Both the position numbers and the translations under genes were made by a program. From the NCBI GenBank assembly GCA_017625185.1, contig JAGALN010000194.1:1-6370 (forward strand): a stretch of DNA of 6,370 bases. Direction: 5' to 3'. This DNA comes from Clostridia bacterium. Its GTDB lineage: Bacteria > Bacillota > Clostridia > Monoglobales > Monoglobaceae. Shown here in pieces: positions 5,924 to 6,370 of this stretch (within the stretch, counting starts at the first letter, position 1; each line of letters starts with the position of its first letter). The notes beneath the pieces are model-generated. The model had not been told where the DNA came from. It saw only the letters and a list, made by a program, of their open reading frames with translations, and ran no database searches.

Positions 5924-6370
5924 GTCTGACACTTTCCTCTCTTATCCTGAATCCAAACACGCCATCGATCATTCCCAGAATACATAGTCCCTGGAAAAGC
6001 ATTCCCAAAAACATATATCCTACACAGAACACTGCAAAATAAATGGCAGTTCTTCCGTAGCCGGAAGAAATTTTCTTCTTGAGTTTATAATCAATAAAGG
6101 ACATTCCGCAAACTGCAAAGTATCCGTAAAGCAGAACCAAAATATTTTTCAGTGCCGCTGTCCAGACGGTGGAATCCGACGAAAAGGATGCTATCAAATA
6201 CAGCACTCCTGCCAGATAGCACATGGACCGGGGAGCACAGAACGCCCAGAACGGCTGATAAAGAATCCGGACCGGTCTGGTTCTGTTAAGCAGAAAAGCT
6301 CCCAGCATAAAGAGAAGATAGCTCATGACAACCGCTGCGCCAATCAGGAAAGCGGGCAGATACAAAAAGA
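5916..6370 (-). CDS. YybS family (DUF2232) membrane protein, C-terminal part
   Basis: An integral membrane protein of unknown molecular function whose N-terminus lies beyond the right edge. About 150 residues are visible, and the frame is open to the window end; the TTG at 6365 is not a credible start. Counting residues from that TTG, hydrophobic stretches at about 3-26, 48-61, 71-92 and 107-132 suggest four membrane segments. The region around 74-98 (NILVLLYGYFAVCGMSFIDY followed by KLKKK) and the ending GMIDGVFGFRIR match the way DUF2232/YybS proteins finish. The family is typically encoded just upstream of gdpP in Firmicutes, which supports the call strongly. Its stop overlaps the gdpP ATG by 8 nt, so the two are probably co-translated. 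A role connected with GdpP or membrane physiology is only a guess from the context. Confidence 0.8.
   Translation of the reverse strand, partial: FLYLPAFLIGAAVVMSYLLFMLGAFLLNRTRPVRILYQPFWAFCAPRSMCYLAGVLYLIASFSSDSTVWTAALKNILVLLYGYFAVCGMSFIDYKLKKKISSGYGRTAIYFAVFCVGYMFLGMLFQGLCILGMIDGVFGFRIREESVRHE
5935..5940 (-). promoter_or_regulatory. Probable ribosome binding site of gdpP
   Basis: The minus strand reads AGAGGA, 11 nt before the ATG at 5923 and only 2 nt before the alternative GTG at 5932. The spacing to the ATG is slightly long but workable; that to the GTG is too short. The site lies inside the end of the upstream coding region. Confidence 0.45.

Larger units (their letters stand above)
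1..6370 (-). other. Predicted polycistronic unit yybS-gdpP-rplI-dnaB-tilS-hpt-aminotransferase
   Basis: All seven genes run in the same direction with junctions, in transcription order, of -8, 36, 34, -11, -53 and 27 nt (negative means overlap). None of the short gaps holds a GC-rich hairpin followed by a T run, nor a recognisable -35/-10 pair, and there is no stretch above 300 bases without a gene. The promoter should lie upstream of position 6370 and the terminator beyond position 1. Internal promoters hidden inside coding sequence cannot be excluded by eye. Confidence 0.6.

Noticed and set aside
1..6370. Mobile element, CRISPR array, tRNA/rRNA gene or riboswitch
   Set aside because: No direct repeats with regular spacing, no transposase or integrase, no RNA-gene signature, and all gaps between genes are 36 nt or less.

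Overview
The window reads as a core housekeeping segment of a Bacillota (Firmicutes) chromosome, most likely Clostridia and possibly Lachnospirales-like. This rests on gene content, protein style (GdpP, YybS, bL9 and TilS variants close to clostridial forms), AGGAG-type ribosome binding sites and mixed ATG use. The genus cannot be fixed from the sequence alone.

Every convincing gene lies on the minus strand, so transcription runs from position 6370 towards position 1. In transcription order they are: the 3' part of a YybS/DUF2232 membrane protein (5916-6370), gdpP for cyclic-di-AMP phosphodiesterase (3905-5923), rplI for ribosomal protein bL9 (3419-3868), dnaB for the replicative helicase (2026-3384), tilS for tRNA(Ile) lysidine synthetase (594-2036), hpt for hypoxanthine phosphoribosyltransferase (110-646), and the first 27 codons of a PLP-dependent aminotransferase (1-82). 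Gaps are at most 36 nt. Three junctions overlap: yybS/gdpP by 8 nt, dnaB/tilS by 11 nt and tilS/hpt by about 53 nt. I see no hairpin-plus-T-run terminator or internal promoter, so the block looks like one polycistronic unit that starts upstream of the window and ends downstream of it.

The layout joins two conserved Firmicutes blocks: yybS-gdpP-rplI-dnaB (dnaB is called dnaC in Bacillus) and tilS-hpt. In Bacillus subtilis these lie at different chromosomal sites, and hprT is followed there by ftsH. Here tilS directly follows dnaB, and an aminotransferase follows hpt. Functionally the unit mixes second-messenger turnover (GdpP), translation (bL9, TilS), replication (DnaB) and purine salvage (Hpt).

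I found no mobile element, CRISPR array, RNA gene, riboswitch or defence system. Nothing here supports a previously undescribed system. The points most worth a second look are the long out-of-frame tilS/hpt overlap, which gives TilS an extra tail, the joined gene order, and the degenerate GGDEF domain and variant DHH motif of GdpP.
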